Source: an uncultured Rhodospirillaceae bacterium
Lineage (GTDB): Bacteria; Pseudomonadota; Alphaproteobacteria; SP197
DNA: 41,419 nucleotides
Direction of reading: 5' to 3'
Assembly (NCBI GenBank): GCA_937880925.1
Contig: CALGGB010000292.1
Coordinates: 1 to 41,419, forward strand
The notes beneath the pieces were generated by a model. It did not search any database. It worked only from the letters and a program-made list of their open reading frames with translations, and was not told the DNA's origin. A program made the translations under genes and the position numbers. Shown piece after piece: positions 9,789-19,578 of the stretch. Every line of letters starts with the position of its first letter. Position 1 is the first letter of the stretch.

Positions 9789-10865
9789 ATGACCACCACC
9801 AAGAGGTTCAAGAGCAGCCACAGCCGTCGCAGCGTTCTCAAAGGCGCCGGCGCCATTGCCACGATCGGTGCAGCCAGCAGCTTCGGCTTCCCCGCAATCG
9901 CCCAGTCCAAGCCCGAACAGCTTGTCATCGCCTCGGGCGGCGGCGCGCTCGACGAGGCCTACAAGGTCGCCTATTTCGACACCTTTACCGAAAAGACCGG
10001 CATCAAGATCATCACCGCGCCCTACGCGGGCCTGGCCAAGATCAAGTCGATGATCGAGGCCGACAACGTCGATCTCGACGTGCTCAACATCGATGCCGCC
10101 GAGGCGCCGGTGGCGGGCAACAACGGCTGGCTTGAGCCGATCGACTGGAGCCTCTCGGACCGCGCCTCGGTTATCCCCCAGGCGGCCAAGGACGACCACG
10201 TCTATGCCGAGGTCGCGGCCAAGGTCATGGCCTGGAACACCGATGCCTATGGCGACAACCCGCCCGAGAACTGGACCTCCATGTGGGACGTCAAGGGCCG
10301 CCCGGGCATCCGCAGCCTGTGGAAGCAGGCCTTCCAGACCATGGAAGTCGCCCTGATGGGCGATGGCGTAGCCAAGGACGCGATCTATCCCATCGACGTC
10401 GACCGCGCGCTGGCAGCGCTCGACAAGATCCGCGATGACCTCATCTGGTGGGAATCGGGCGGCCAGTCGGCGCAGTACCTGATCGACGGCGAAAGCGACA
10501 TCGGCTCGACCTGGAACGGCCGTGTCTATCAGCCCCAGGTCGACGGCGCGCCGGTGAACTACACCTTCAACGATGCGCTCTTCGTCTCGGGCTCCTGGTG
10601 CATCGTCAAGGGCACGCCCAATTCCAAGTGGTCCCAGGAGTTCATCGCCCACACGCTCGATCCCGAGCTGCAGGCGGTCTATTCGATGAACATCCCCTAC
10701 GGCCCGGTCGTGCCGGCGGCCCTGCAGTACATCCCTGCCGAGCGTCTGCCGCTGCTGCCGAGCTCGGAGGAGAACATCGGCAAGGGCGTGTGGTCCGACT
10801 TCGACTTCTGGGCCGAACACGGCGAAGAGGTGATCAACCGCTTCAACGAGTGGCTGCTCTCCTGA
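9789..10865 (+). CDS. ABC transporter substrate-binding protein (PotD-like, Tat-type signal)
   Basis: Start at 9789 (MTTTKRFKSSHSRRSVLKGAGAIATIGAASSFGFPAIAQ). Extracellular solute-binding fold; followed by two permeases and an ATPase. Confidence 0.9.
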   Translation: MTTTKRFKSSHSRRSVLKGAGAIATIGAASSFGFPAIAQSKPEQLVIASGGGALDEAYKVAYFDTFTEKTGIKIITAPYAGLAKIKSMIEADNVDLDVLNIDAAEAPVAGNNGWLEPIDWSLSDRASVIPQAAKDDHVYAEVAAKVMAWNTDAYGDNPPENWTSMWDVKGRPGIRSLWKQAFQTMEVALMGDGVAKDAIYPIDVDRALAALDKIRDDLIWWESGGQSAQYLIDGESDIGSTWNGRVYQPQVDGAPVNYTFNDALFVSGSWCIVKGTPNSKWSQEFIAHTLDPELQAVYSMNIPYGPVVPAALQYIPAERLPLLPSSEENIGKGVWSDFDFWAEHGEEVINRFNEWLLS

Positions 10866-10899
10866 TCGCTTTCACGAAGACAAGACAGGCACTCGCGCG

Positions 10900-11778
10900 A
10901 TGACCTCGCGGGACCCTGCGATGCGGCAAGCCACGGGCCGGATATGGAGTCCGGCCCGTGGCTACTTCGTGATCCTGTCGCTGCCGGTGATCTTCCTGGC
11001 GGTGTTTTTCATCTGGCCGCTGGCCGGCGTGATACTGCGCAGCTTCGGGGGCGATGAAGGCATCTTCTTCCAGTACCTCACCGTCTTCGAGCGTGACTCC
11101 TACCTGAAGGTCCTGGGCTACACGCTGCAGGTCGCAACGACCGTGACCGTGCTCTGCCTGCTGATCGCCTATCCCGTGGCAGCGCTGGTCGCGCGCCTGC
11201 AGGGAAGCTGGCTGCAGCTGGCCTTCGCCCTGATTCTGGTGCCCTTCTGGACCAGCACCGTGATCCGCACCTATGCCTGGATGGTCCTGTTCCAGCGCAA
11301 GGGCGTGATCAACGATGCACTGCTGAACTTCGGCGTGATCGATGCGCCGCTGCGCTTCATGCACAACAACATCGGCGTCCACATCGGCATGGTCCACATC
11401 ATGCTGCCCTTCATGCTGCTGCCGCTGATCAGTGCTTTCCGCAACATCGATCCCAGCTACATGCGCGCCGCGGGCGTGCTGGGCGCCAATCCGATCCGCG
11501 CCTTCTGGCACGTCTACCTGCCGCTCTCGATGCCCGGCGTCAGCGCCGGCGTGGCACTGGTCTTCATCACCTCGCTGGGTTTCTTCATCACGCCGGCCCT
11601 GCTGGGCGGGGCCAAGAACATGATGCTCGCGGTGCTGATCGAACAGCAGGTCACCATCACGGTGAACTGGGAGCTGGCGAGCGCGCTGGCCTCGATCCTG
11701 CTGATCGTCACGGCCTGCCTTTACGTCGTCTATGACCGGGTGTCGCGCCGAGCCGGCGGCGGCGGGGTGCTCGACTGA
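10900..11778 (+). CDS. ABC transporter permease (PotB-like)
   Basis: 292 aa multi-pass membrane protein with an EAA-like loop (YMRAAGVLGANPIRAFWHVYLPLSMPG). Confidence 0.9.
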   Translation: MTSRDPAMRQATGRIWSPARGYFVILSLPVIFLAVFFIWPLAGVILRSFGGDEGIFFQYLTVFERDSYLKVLGYTLQVATTVTVLCLLIAYPVAALVARLQGSWLQLAFALILVPFWTSTVIRTYAWMVLFQRKGVINDALLNFGVIDAPLRFMHNNIGVHIGMVHIMLPFMLLPLISAFRNIDPSYMRAAGVLGANPIRAFWHVYLPLSMPGVSAGVALVFITSLGFFITPALLGGAKNMMLAVLIEQQVTITVNWELASALASILLIVTACLYVVYDRVSRRAGGGGVLD

Positions 11779-12587
11779 TGACCTGGAACAGTTCAGGGCG
11801 CCTGGCTCGCATCTTCATCGTCGCCTTCACGGTGGCCGTGCTGATCTACCTGATCATGCCGACCTTCGTGATCGTGCCGATGAGCTTTTCCAGCAAGTCC
11901 TACCTCTCGTTCCCGCCGCCTGGCTGGTCGCTGCAGTGGTACCAGACCATGACGGAGCGCCACGACTATCCCCAGGCGTTCTGGAACAGCATCAAGATCG
12001 GCGTGCCTGTCGCCCTGCTCTCCACCACCCTGGGCACGCTGGCCGCGCTGGGCGTGGTGCGCGGGCGCTTTTTTGGTGCCCGGCCCATGTCGGCCATCGT
12101 CATCGCGCCGCTGATGCTGCCCCAGATCATCCTGGCGATCGGCCTCTACCCGATCATGGCGAAGTTCGGCCTGGCGGGCAGCTACCCCGGCGTCGTGATC
12201 GGCCATACGGTGATCTGCATTCCGCTGGTCTTCATCACGGTCGCGGCCTCGCTGAAGAACTATCATCCGGCTTATGAGTATGCGGCCATGACGCTTGGCG
12301 CGGGCTGGTGGTCGACCTTCTGGCACGTCACCTTCCCGATGATCCGGGTCGGCGTGATCGTCGGCGGGATCCTGGCCTTCACCTTCTCCTTCGACGAACT
12401 GATCATCGCGCTCTTCCTCACCAGCCCGGAGACGCGGACCCTGCCGCGCCTGCTGTGGGAGGATCTGCGCCAGTACGTCACCCCGATCATCGCGGCGGCA
12501 ACCACGCTGGTGCTCTGCATCTCCTTCATCCTGTTTGGCGCCGTGGCCCTGCTGCAGCGCCGTCTATCCAAGGCAAGCAAATCATGA
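11778..12587 (+). CDS. ABC transporter permease (PotC-like)
   Basis: 269 aa. EAA-like loop YEYAAMTLGAGWWSTFWHVTFPMIRVG. Start overlaps the previous stop. Confidence 0.9.
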   Translation: MTWNSSGRLARIFIVAFTVAVLIYLIMPTFVIVPMSFSSKSYLSFPPPGWSLQWYQTMTERHDYPQAFWNSIKIGVPVALLSTTLGTLAALGVVRGRFFGARPMSAIVIAPLMLPQIILAIGLYPIMAKFGLAGSYPGVVIGHTVICIPLVFITVAASLKNYHPAYEYAAMTLGAGWWSTFWHVTFPMIRVGVIVGGILAFTFSFDELIIALFLTSPETRTLPRLLWEDLRQYVTPIIAAATTLVLCISFILFGAVALLQRRLSKASKS

Positions 12588-13663
12588 GCGGCCAAGGCGC
12601 AAAGATCGAATACGTCGACATCTCCAAGCGGTACGGTGCGGTCGAGGCCCTGCGCCCGACGAGCCTGACGATCGAGGCCGGCGAGTTCTTCTCCATCATC
12701 GGTCCCAGCGGCTCGGGCAAGACCACCCTGCTGGGCGTCACCGCGGGCTATGTCCCGCCGACGTCGGGCCAGATCATCATCGACGGGCGCAACGTGGTCG
12801 GCGAGCCGCCGTTCCAGCGCAACATTGGCATGGTCTTTCAGAACTACGCCCTGTTTCCGCACATGACGGTGGCTGAGAACATCGGCTTCCCCCTGCGCAT
12901 GCGCAAAACGCCCAGGGCCGAGATTGCAGAGCGCGTGAAGAAGATGCTGGCGCTGGTCCAGCTCGAGGAGATGGCGAGCCGCAAGCCCGGCCAGCTCTCG
13001 GGTGGCCAGCAGCAGCGCATCGCGCTCGCCCGCGCCGCCGTCTACGATCCGCTGATGCTGCTGATGGACGAGCCGCTGTCGGCGCTCGACAAGAACCTGC
13101 GCGAGGCCATGCAGGACGAGGTCAAGCAGTTCCAGACCGTGCTCGGCTCCACCGTGCTTTATGTCACCCACGACCAGGCCGAGGCCGCGGCCATGTCGGA
13201 CCGCATCGCCATCATGAACCACGGCCGCATCGTGCAGATCGGCTCGCCGCGCGATCTCTACGAACATCCCGTGGCGCGTTTCGTGGCGAGCTTCCTGGGC
13301 GAGGCCAACATCTTCGACATCGAGAGCGTCACGCCCCACGCCAGCGGTTCGATGATCGCGACGCATCATGGCTTCTCCCTGGTCTGCGCCGCATCGGGCA
13401 GCCACGACGGCCAGTGCGTGTGCGTGCGCCCGGAGGCGGTGGCGCTCTCGGCCAGCCGCCCCGAACACGACAACGTGCTGGAGGGCAAGGTGGTGGATGC
13501 CACCTATACCGCAGGCAGCCTGCGCTATCGCGTGGAGCTGGCACCCGACTGCATCATCACCCAGCGCACGCCTTCGGTGCGCGGCATCGAGATGTTCGAT
13601 ACGGGTGCCACGGTTTTTGCCTCGTGGCGCGCCGAGGACACCCTTCTGGTTGACGACGATTGA
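12584..13663 (+). CDS. ABC transporter ATP-binding protein (PotA-like)
   Basis: Start at 12584 (MSGQGAKIEYVDISKRYG). Walker A GPSGSGKTTLLG, signature LSGGQQQRIALARA, Walker B LLMDEPLSALD, C-terminal TOBE-like part. 4-bp overlap with the permease. Confidence 0.95.
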   Translation: MSGQGAKIEYVDISKRYGAVEALRPTSLTIEAGEFFSIIGPSGSGKTTLLGVTAGYVPPTSGQIIIDGRNVVGEPPFQRNIGMVFQNYALFPHMTVAENIGFPLRMRKTPRAEIAERVKKMLALVQLEEMASRKPGQLSGGQQQRIALARAAVYDPLMLLMDEPLSALDKNLREAMQDEVKQFQTVLGSTVLYVTHDQAEAAAMSDRIAIMNHGRIVQIGSPRDLYEHPVARFVASFLGEANIFDIESVTPHASGSMIATHHGFSLVCAASGSHDGQCVCVRPEAVALSASRPEHDNVLEGKVVDATYTAGSLRYRVELAPDCIITQRTPSVRGIEMFDTGATVFASWRAEDTLLVDDD

Positions 13664-13692
13664 GGCGGGAGCGCCCGCAAGGAGCCTGAACC

Positions 13693-14775
13693 ATGGAACT
13701 GGGTCTTTTTTCGCTGATGCCGCTGCGCGACACCGCGCGTCCGCCCAAGACGATCTACGAGGACACGATCGGCCTGGTGAAGGATGCCGAGGCCGGCGGC
13801 TTCGACATCGCCTGGTTCGCCGAACACCATTTCGGCAACTACAGCATGTGCCCCTCGCCCCTGATGATGGCCAGCCACTGCGCGGGCGTGACCAGCAGGA
13901 TCGCACTGGGCGCTGCCGTGCTGGTGACGCCGCTCTACTACCCCATGCGCGTCATCCAGGAACTGGGCATGCTCGACATCCTGAGCGGCGGGCGCGCCGT
14001 GATCGGCCTGGGCTCGGGCTACCAGGGCTACGAATTCGACCGCTACGGCGTCGACCTGAAGGAAAACTGGGCGATCACCCACGAGTTCATGGACATCCTG
14101 GAGATGGCGCTGGAAACCGGCCAGGTGACCTACGAGGGCAAGCACTTCCACATCCCCGAAACGCCCATCGGCGTGCGCATGATGCAGGAGAACCCGCGCG
14201 TCTATATCGCGGGCAACGAGCCAGCCTATCTGGAACGTTCCTGCAGGCGCGGCTACACCCCCATCGCTACCGTAGGCGGCCAGCCGGTGGAGGTGATGCT
14301 GAAGGTGAAGAACCACGTCGTGGAACAGTTCCGCAAGGCCGGCTGGCAGGGTACCGACGTGCCCTTCGGCATGCAGCGGAGCGTGTTCGTCACCGACGAC
14401 CCCGACGAGGCGCTCCATGCCGCCGCGCAGTCGCTCTACACCGCGCGCCTGGTCATGGCCTTCCGCGGCAACTACGAAAAGCTCGACGGCTTCGAACTGG
14501 TGCCCCAGCCCTACGAGGGCGAGCCCACGCCTGAGCAGATCCGCGACATCCTGCCCATGGGCAATGCAGAGACCTGCGCCGAGCGGATCGTCGCCGAGCT
14601 GAAAGCCGTGCGGCCCAGCCACTACAGCTGCTTCATGCAGTCGGGCAACATCGAGGGGACCGCGGCACGCCGCTCCATGGAGCGCTTCATCACCGATGTT
14701 CTGCCCATGGTCGAAGCCGAGGTCGGCAGCCTGAAGGATTTCGGCCCGGATCTTGGCCAGATGGCGGCGCAGTAA
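13693..14775 (+). CDS. LLM class flavin-dependent oxidoreductase (luciferase-like monooxygenase)
   Basis: 360 aa. GFDIAWFAEHHFGNYSMCPSPLMMASHCAGVTSRIALGAAVLVTPLYYPMRVIQELGMLDILSGGRAVIGLGSGYQGYEFDRYG. Confidence 0.92.
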   Translation: MELGLFSLMPLRDTARPPKTIYEDTIGLVKDAEAGGFDIAWFAEHHFGNYSMCPSPLMMASHCAGVTSRIALGAAVLVTPLYYPMRVIQELGMLDILSGGRAVIGLGSGYQGYEFDRYGVDLKENWAITHEFMDILEMALETGQVTYEGKHFHIPETPIGVRMMQENPRVYIAGNEPAYLERSCRRGYTPIATVGGQPVEVMLKVKNHVVEQFRKAGWQGTDVPFGMQRSVFVTDDPDEALHAAAQSLYTARLVMAFRGNYEKLDGFELVPQPYEGEPTPEQIRDILPMGNAETCAERIVAELKAVRPSHYSCFMQSGNIEGTAARRSMERFITDVLPMVEAEVGSLKDFGPDLGQMAAQ

Positions 14776-14802
14776 GCCGCAGGCAAGGCAGACAGCACGT
14801 TC

Positions 14803-15750
14803 ATGGCGACCTATCAGGTCATCGACACCCACACCGCAGGCCACCCTACCCGCGCCATCCTGGGCGGCCTGCCGCCGGTGCGCGGCGCCAGCGTGCTTGC
14901 ACGCCGCGACGATTTCCGCAATCGGCTGGATCACCTGCGACCGCAGCTTCTCCATGAACCGCGCGGCCATGCCGCCATGGTCGGCGCCATCCTCACCGAA
15001 AGCAGCCAGGCCGATTTCGGTGCCTTCTTCATCTCCTCCTACGTCTATCTGGACATGTGCGGGCATGCGACCATCGGCCTGGCGCGCACCCTGGTCGCCA
15101 GCGGCCAGGTAGCGCAGGGCGAGGAAGCCACCAGCTTCACGCTGGAAACGCCAGCGGGCGTCGTGACGGTCGGGGTGAGCCGCGCCCAGGACGGCGCTAT
15201 CACCGCCTCGATCCGCAACGTACCTGCGCGCCTGGAGGTGCCGGCCAAGACCGTGGCGGTCGAGGGCCTGGGCAGCATCGACCTGCAGATCGCCTATTGC
15301 GGCGGCCGTTTTGTCCTGGTCGATGCCGCCGCATTGGACCTGACCATCGAACCCGACCGCGCCGGGGAGCTCTGCCGCAAGGCGGCGGCGATCAAGGCAG
15401 CGGTCAACGCCGACCTTTCCGAACCCGCCGGATCGGTGCTGTTCTACCGCGACCTCGGCCAGGGCCGGGCGCAGCATCTGGTGGTGCTGGAAGCCCACAA
15501 GTTCGACCGCTCGCCCTGCGGCACAGGCACCAGCGCGCGGCTTGCCGCGCTCCATGCGGCAGGGGCGCTGGAGGTGGGCGAGACCTTCATTGCCGAAGGC
15601 ATCCTCGGCACCCGCTATGTCTGCCGCATCGAGGAGGCGGCCGACGGCGCCATCGTTCCCCGTATCGCGGGGGAGGCCTTCCTCAGTGCATTCTCCACTC
15701 TTGTCGTGGAGGACGCCGACCCGCTGGCGGCCGGGTTCCTGTGCCGGTGA
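14803..15750 (+). CDS. Proline racemase / hydroxyproline epimerase family protein with both catalytic cysteines
   Basis: 315 aa. First Cys in DMCGHATIG, second in DRSPCGTGTSARLAALHA. Confidence 0.9.
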   Translation: MATYQVIDTHTAGHPTRAILGGLPPVRGASVLARRDDFRNRLDHLRPQLLHEPRGHAAMVGAILTESSQADFGAFFISSYVYLDMCGHATIGLARTLVASGQVAQGEEATSFTLETPAGVVTVGVSRAQDGAITASIRNVPARLEVPAKTVAVEGLGSIDLQIAYCGGRFVLVDAAALDLTIEPDRAGELCRKAAAIKAAVNADLSEPAGSVLFYRDLGQGRAQHLVVLEAHKFDRSPCGTGTSARLAALHAAGALEVGETFIAEGILGTRYVCRIEEAADGAIVPRIAGEAFLSAFSTLVVEDADPLAAGFLCR

Positions 15751-15754
15751 CACC

Positions 15755-17455
15755 ATGACCTTCGACCACATCATCGTCGGCGGCGGTTCCGCGGGCGCGG
15801 TACTCGCCAACCGGCTCTCGGCCGATCCGACCCGTCGCGTGCTGCTGCTGGAGGCCGGCGCCGACACGCCGCCGGGGCAGGTGCCCGCAGCGGTGCTGGA
15901 TGCCTATCCCAGCGTCGCCTATTTCAACAGCGCCTGGCACTGGCGCGACCTGCGGGTCGACTACGAGCTGCTGCGCGGCAACCGGCCCTTCGTGCCGCGC
16001 CGCTACGAACAGGCCCGCCTGATGGGCGGCGGCTCCAGCATCAACGGCATGATGGCGATCCGCGGCAACCCGTCGGACTACGATGAGTGGGCGCAGCGCG
16101 GCGCCACGGGATGGTCCTTCGAAGACGTCCTGCCCTACTTCAAGCGCGCCGAAACCGATCTCGACTACGACGGCCCGCTGCACGGCAAGGAGGGCCCCTT
16201 CCCGATCCGGCGCATTCGCGAGCCCGAATGGCCGGGTTTCGCCCGTGCCGCCCGCAAGGCGATGCTGGCGGAGGGCTTTGCCGAACTGGAGGACCATAAC
16301 GCGGAGTTCGGCGACGGCCTCTTCCCCATGGCGATCAACAACCGTCCGGGCGGCGCACCCGACGGCACCCGCGTCTCCACCGCCATCGCCTATCTGGACG
16401 AGGTGACACGGGCGCGACAGAACCTGGAGATATGGCCCCACGTCATGGTCGAGCGCGTCACCTTCGAGGGTCGGCGCGCGACGGGCGTGGACGTGGTGCG
16501 CGACGGCGTGCGCAGCCATATCGCAGCCCGCGATGTCGTGCTCTCCTGCGGCGCCTTTCACAGCCCGGCCATGCTGCTGCGTTCGGGCATCGGGCCGGGC
16601 CGCCATCTGGCCGACATGGGCATCGCCGTGGTCGCCGACCGGTCAGGCGTCGGCCAGGGCCTGCAGGACCATCCCACCTGCACCCTGATCGGCCACGCGC
16701 AACGGCAATGGCGCATGCCCGCCGGCATGCGCCGGCACATCCACATGGGCCTGCGTTACTCCTCCGGCCATGCCGATTGCGCGGGCGGCGACATGTTCCT
16801 GATCGCCAACAACCGGGGCGGCTGGCATCCCCTTGGTCATCTGCTGGCGGGCCTCGTCATCGTCGTCAACAAGCCCTATTCGGAGGGCGCGGTGAAACTC
16901 GCCTCGCCCGAGCCGCAGGCCGAGCCGGAAATCCACTTCAACCAGTTCGCCGATCAGCGCGATCTGGATCGGCTGGTCGATGCCGTACGCCTGTCCTACC
17001 GGCTGATGATGCGGCCCGAAATCAGCAAGGGCCTCAAGGGCATGTTCCCTTCGACCTTCAGCGAGAAGGCGCGCGACCTTGCCGTGGTCAACACGAGCAA
17101 CTGGCTCCAGACCAAGGCCGCGGCGCTGATGCTCGACTTCCCGCCGACGCGGCGCTGGATGATGGAGCGCCACATCAGCCCCGGCATCGACATCCACAGC
17201 CTGATCAACGACCCGCAGGCGCTCACCGACTGGGTGCGCGAAAAGGCCTGCGGAAGCTGGCACGCAAGCTGCACCAACCGCATGGGAGCAAGCGACGATC
17301 CCCGCGCCGTGGTCGACCCCGGCTGCGCCGTGATCGGTGTGGAGGGTCTGCATGTCGCCGACGCCTCGGTGATGCCCTGCGTGCCCAGCGCCAACACCAA
17401 CCTTCCCACCATCATGATTGCCGAAAAGGCTGCCGACGCGATCATGGGGCTATAA
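15755..17455 (+). CDS. GMC family FAD-dependent oxidoreductase (choline dehydrogenase-like)
   Basis: Start at 15755 (MTFDHIIVGGGSAGAVLANRLSADPTRRVLLLEAGAD). GGGSSINGMMAIRGNPSDYDEWAQRGATGWSFEDVLPYFKRAE; C-terminal GLHVADASVMPCVPSANTNLPTIMIAEKAAD. Confidence 0.95.
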   Translation: MTFDHIIVGGGSAGAVLANRLSADPTRRVLLLEAGADTPPGQVPAAVLDAYPSVAYFNSAWHWRDLRVDYELLRGNRPFVPRRYEQARLMGGGSSINGMMAIRGNPSDYDEWAQRGATGWSFEDVLPYFKRAETDLDYDGPLHGKEGPFPIRRIREPEWPGFARAARKAMLAEGFAELEDHNAEFGDGLFPMAINNRPGGAPDGTRVSTAIAYLDEVTRARQNLEIWPHVMVERVTFEGRRATGVDVVRDGVRSHIAARDVVLSCGAFHSPAMLLRSGIGPGRHLADMGIAVVADRSGVGQGLQDHPTCTLIGHAQRQWRMPAGMRRHIHMGLRYSSGHADCAGGDMFLIANNRGGWHPLGHLLAGLVIVVNKPYSEGAVKLASPEPQAEPEIHFNQFADQRDLDRLVDAVRLSYRLMMRPEISKGLKGMFPSTFSEKARDLAVVNTSNWLQTKAAALMLDFPPTRRWMMERHISPGIDIHSLINDPQALTDWVREKACGSWHASCTNRMGASDDPRAVVDPGCAVIGVEGLHVADASVMPCVPSANTNLPTIMIAEKAADAIMGL

Positions 17456-17496
17456 CGACAGCCCCGGCCGCCGGCGCAAACAACAAGGAGGACGAC

Positions 17497-18279
17497 ATGA
17501 TCGAGAACAGGATCAGGACCATCTGGGCCGAAGGCGGCACCGTGTTCAACGGCTGGATCGCCTGCCCCAGCAGCGTCAACGCCGAGGTCATGGCGCGCCA
17601 GGACTGGGACAGCGTCTGCATCGACCTGCAGCACGGCCTGATCGACTATTCCGACGCCGTGGTGATGCTCCAGGCGATCACCCAGACCGACACGCCCCCG
17701 CTGGCGCGCTGCCCCTGGAACGAGCCGGTGATGATCCAGAAGCTGCTCGATGCGGGGGCCATGGGCATCATCTGTCCCATGATCAACAGCCGCGAGGAGG
17801 CCGAGCGTTTCATCGGCGCCTGCCGCTACCACCCGGACGGCTATCGCAGCGTCGGCCCGATCCGCGCGGCGATGTATGCAGGTTCCGATTACATCGTGAA
17901 GGCCAACGAGACGGTGCTGGCGATCGCCATGATCGAGACCGAGCAGGCTGTCGACAATCTCGACGAGATCCTCACCACGCCGGGGCTGGACGGCATCTTC
18001 GTCGGCCCGTCGGATCTTTCCGTGAGCCTGGGCCATGCCGCGGGTTTCGACCCGGAGTTCCCCAAGGTGATGAAGGCGATCAAGCACATCGCCGCGCGCT
18101 GCAAGCACCACGGCATTCCCGCGGGCATCCACACCGGATCGGTCGCCTATGCCGGCAAGATGCAGAAGGCGGGATACACCTTCATCACGATCCTGTCGGA
18201 CCTGCGCCTGATCCAGTGGTCGGCGGCCAACACGATCAAGGCGCTGCGCGCAGGAAAACCCGCCAAGAATGCCCCCTGA
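17497..18279 (+). CDS. HpcH/HpaI family aldolase
   Basis: Start at 17497 with AGGAGG upstream (aacaaggaggacgac). DSVCIDLQHGLIDYSDAVVMLQAI, LLDAGAMGIICPMINSREEAERF, GLDGIFVGPSDLSVSLG. Confidence 0.92.
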   Translation: MIENRIRTIWAEGGTVFNGWIACPSSVNAEVMARQDWDSVCIDLQHGLIDYSDAVVMLQAITQTDTPPLARCPWNEPVMIQKLLDAGAMGIICPMINSREEAERFIGACRYHPDGYRSVGPIRAAMYAGSDYIVKANETVLAIAMIETEQAVDNLDEILTTPGLDGIFVGPSDLSVSLGHAAGFDPEFPKVMKAIKHIAARCKHHGIPAGIHTGSVAYAGKMQKAGYTFITILSDLRLIQWSAANTIKALRAGKPAKNAP

Positions 18280-19540
18280 TCCGGCATCCCACGGCGCACC
18301 CATCGGCGGCCCGGTCACCATCGTCGGCGCCGGTATCGTCGGCATCTGCACGGCAAGCTGGCTGATCCGCGAGGGCCACGATGTCACCGTGATCGATGCG
18401 GACGAACCCGGCAACCGCTGCTCCTTCGGCAACGCCGGGGGCATCTGTCCGGGCTCGGTGGTGCCCATGGGCATGCCCGGCATGTGGAAGAAGGTGCCGG
18501 GCTGGCTAACCGATCCGAAGGGACCGCTGTTCATCCGCCTGGGCCATCTTCCCGCCGCCCTTCCCTGGATGCTGGCCTTCATGGCCTCGGGACGGCGCGA
18601 GCGGGTGGAGGCCATCTCCGCGGCGATGGCAGCACTCCACAGCGAAACTATCCTGCGCTACCGCGATCTCGTCGCCTGGGCCGGCTGCCCCGAGCTGCTG
18701 GTCGAGCGCGGCCAGCTCTTCCTCTACGAGAGCAAGGACGAACTGGAAGGCGACCGCTACGGCCTCGATCTGCGCCACAGGGCCGGAGCCGAGATCGACA
18801 TCCTTGAGGCCGGGGAACTGCGCCAGCTCGAACCTGCGCTGGACCATCGCTTCAGCCACGCGGTGTTCCTGCCCGGTCAGGCCCAGTGCCTCAATCCGCA
18901 CCGCCTGGTGCAGGAGCTGGCCGCGCAATTCGTCGCCGACGGCGGACGCATCGAACGCGCGCAGGTGCAGCGCCTGGAGGCGCGCGACGGACAGGTCCGC
19001 CGTATCGTCACCGACGCCGGAGAGCGGCGCATCGAGACGCTGGTGATGGCGGCTGGCGCATGGTCGGCACGCCTGCTCAAGACCGCAGGCATCCGCATTC
19101 CCCTGGAGGCCGAGCGCGGCTATCACGTCACCGTCGCCGATCCAGAGCATGCCCCGCGCATCCAGGCGATGTGGGCCAGACGCAAGTTCGTCGTGACACC
19201 CCAGGAGGGCGGCCTGCGTTTTGCCGGCACCGACGAATTTGCAGGCCTCGACGCCGCCCCCGACATGCGCCGGGCGAAGGTGCTGCTCGACCAGGGGCGC
19301 GAACTGATTCCCGGACTCAACCCCGAAAGCCACACCATGTGGATGGGCCATCGCCCGGGCACACCCGACAGCCTGCCGGTGCTGGGCCGCGACAGCCGCT
19401 ACGCCAACCTGCTGCACGCCTTCGGCCACGGCCACACGGGCCTGATGGGGGCTTCGGTCTCCGGCCATGTCATCGCCGACCTGATGGCGGGGCGGCGGCC
19501 CGAGCTGGACCTGTCGCCGTACCGGCCGGAGCGGTTCTGA
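18269..19540 (+). CDS. FAD-dependent D-amino acid dehydrogenase-like oxidoreductase (DadA-like)
   Basis: 423 aa. VTIVGAGIVGICTASWLIREGHDVTVIDADEPGNRCSFGNAGGICPG, LRFAGTDEFAGLDAAPDMRRAKVLL, YANLLHAFGHGHTGLMGA. Confidence 0.9.
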   Translation: MPPDPASHGAPIGGPVTIVGAGIVGICTASWLIREGHDVTVIDADEPGNRCSFGNAGGICPGSVVPMGMPGMWKKVPGWLTDPKGPLFIRLGHLPAALPWMLAFMASGRRERVEAISAAMAALHSETILRYRDLVAWAGCPELLVERGQLFLYESKDELEGDRYGLDLRHRAGAEIDILEAGELRQLEPALDHRFSHAVFLPGQAQCLNPHRLVQELAAQFVADGGRIERAQVQRLEARDGQVRRIVTDAGERRIETLVMAAGAWSARLLKTAGIRIPLEAERGYHVTVADPEHAPRIQAMWARRKFVVTPQEGGLRFAGTDEFAGLDAAPDMRRAKVLLDQGRELIPGLNPESHTMWMGHRPGTPDSLPVLGRDSRYANLLHAFGHGHTGLMGASVSGHVIADLMAGRRPELDLSPYRPERF

Positions 19541-19548
19541 ATGAGCGT

Positions 19549-19571
19549 CCCTCTCCCCTTGCGGGAGAGGG
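19549..19571. repeat. REP-like palindrome CCCTCTCCC-CTTGC-GGGAGAGGG
   Basis: Perfect 9-bp inverted repeat between convergent genes (dadA-like and iclR-like). Confidence 0.6.
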
Positions 19572-19578
19572 AAAAAGA

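Noticed and set aside
14803-19540. Calling the locus a complete trans-4-hydroxyproline catabolic operon
   Set aside because: Epimerase and DadA-like genes fit, but I see no DapA-type deaminase and no 2-oxoglutarate semialdehyde dehydrogenase in the window.
19549-19577. CCCTCTCCC-CTTGC-GGGAGAGGG followed by AAAAAG as an intrinsic terminator
   Set aside because: The A-run is on the wrong side for either transcript: there is no T-run 3' of the hairpin on the plus strand, and the T-run precedes it on the minus strand. Better described as a REP-like palindrome.
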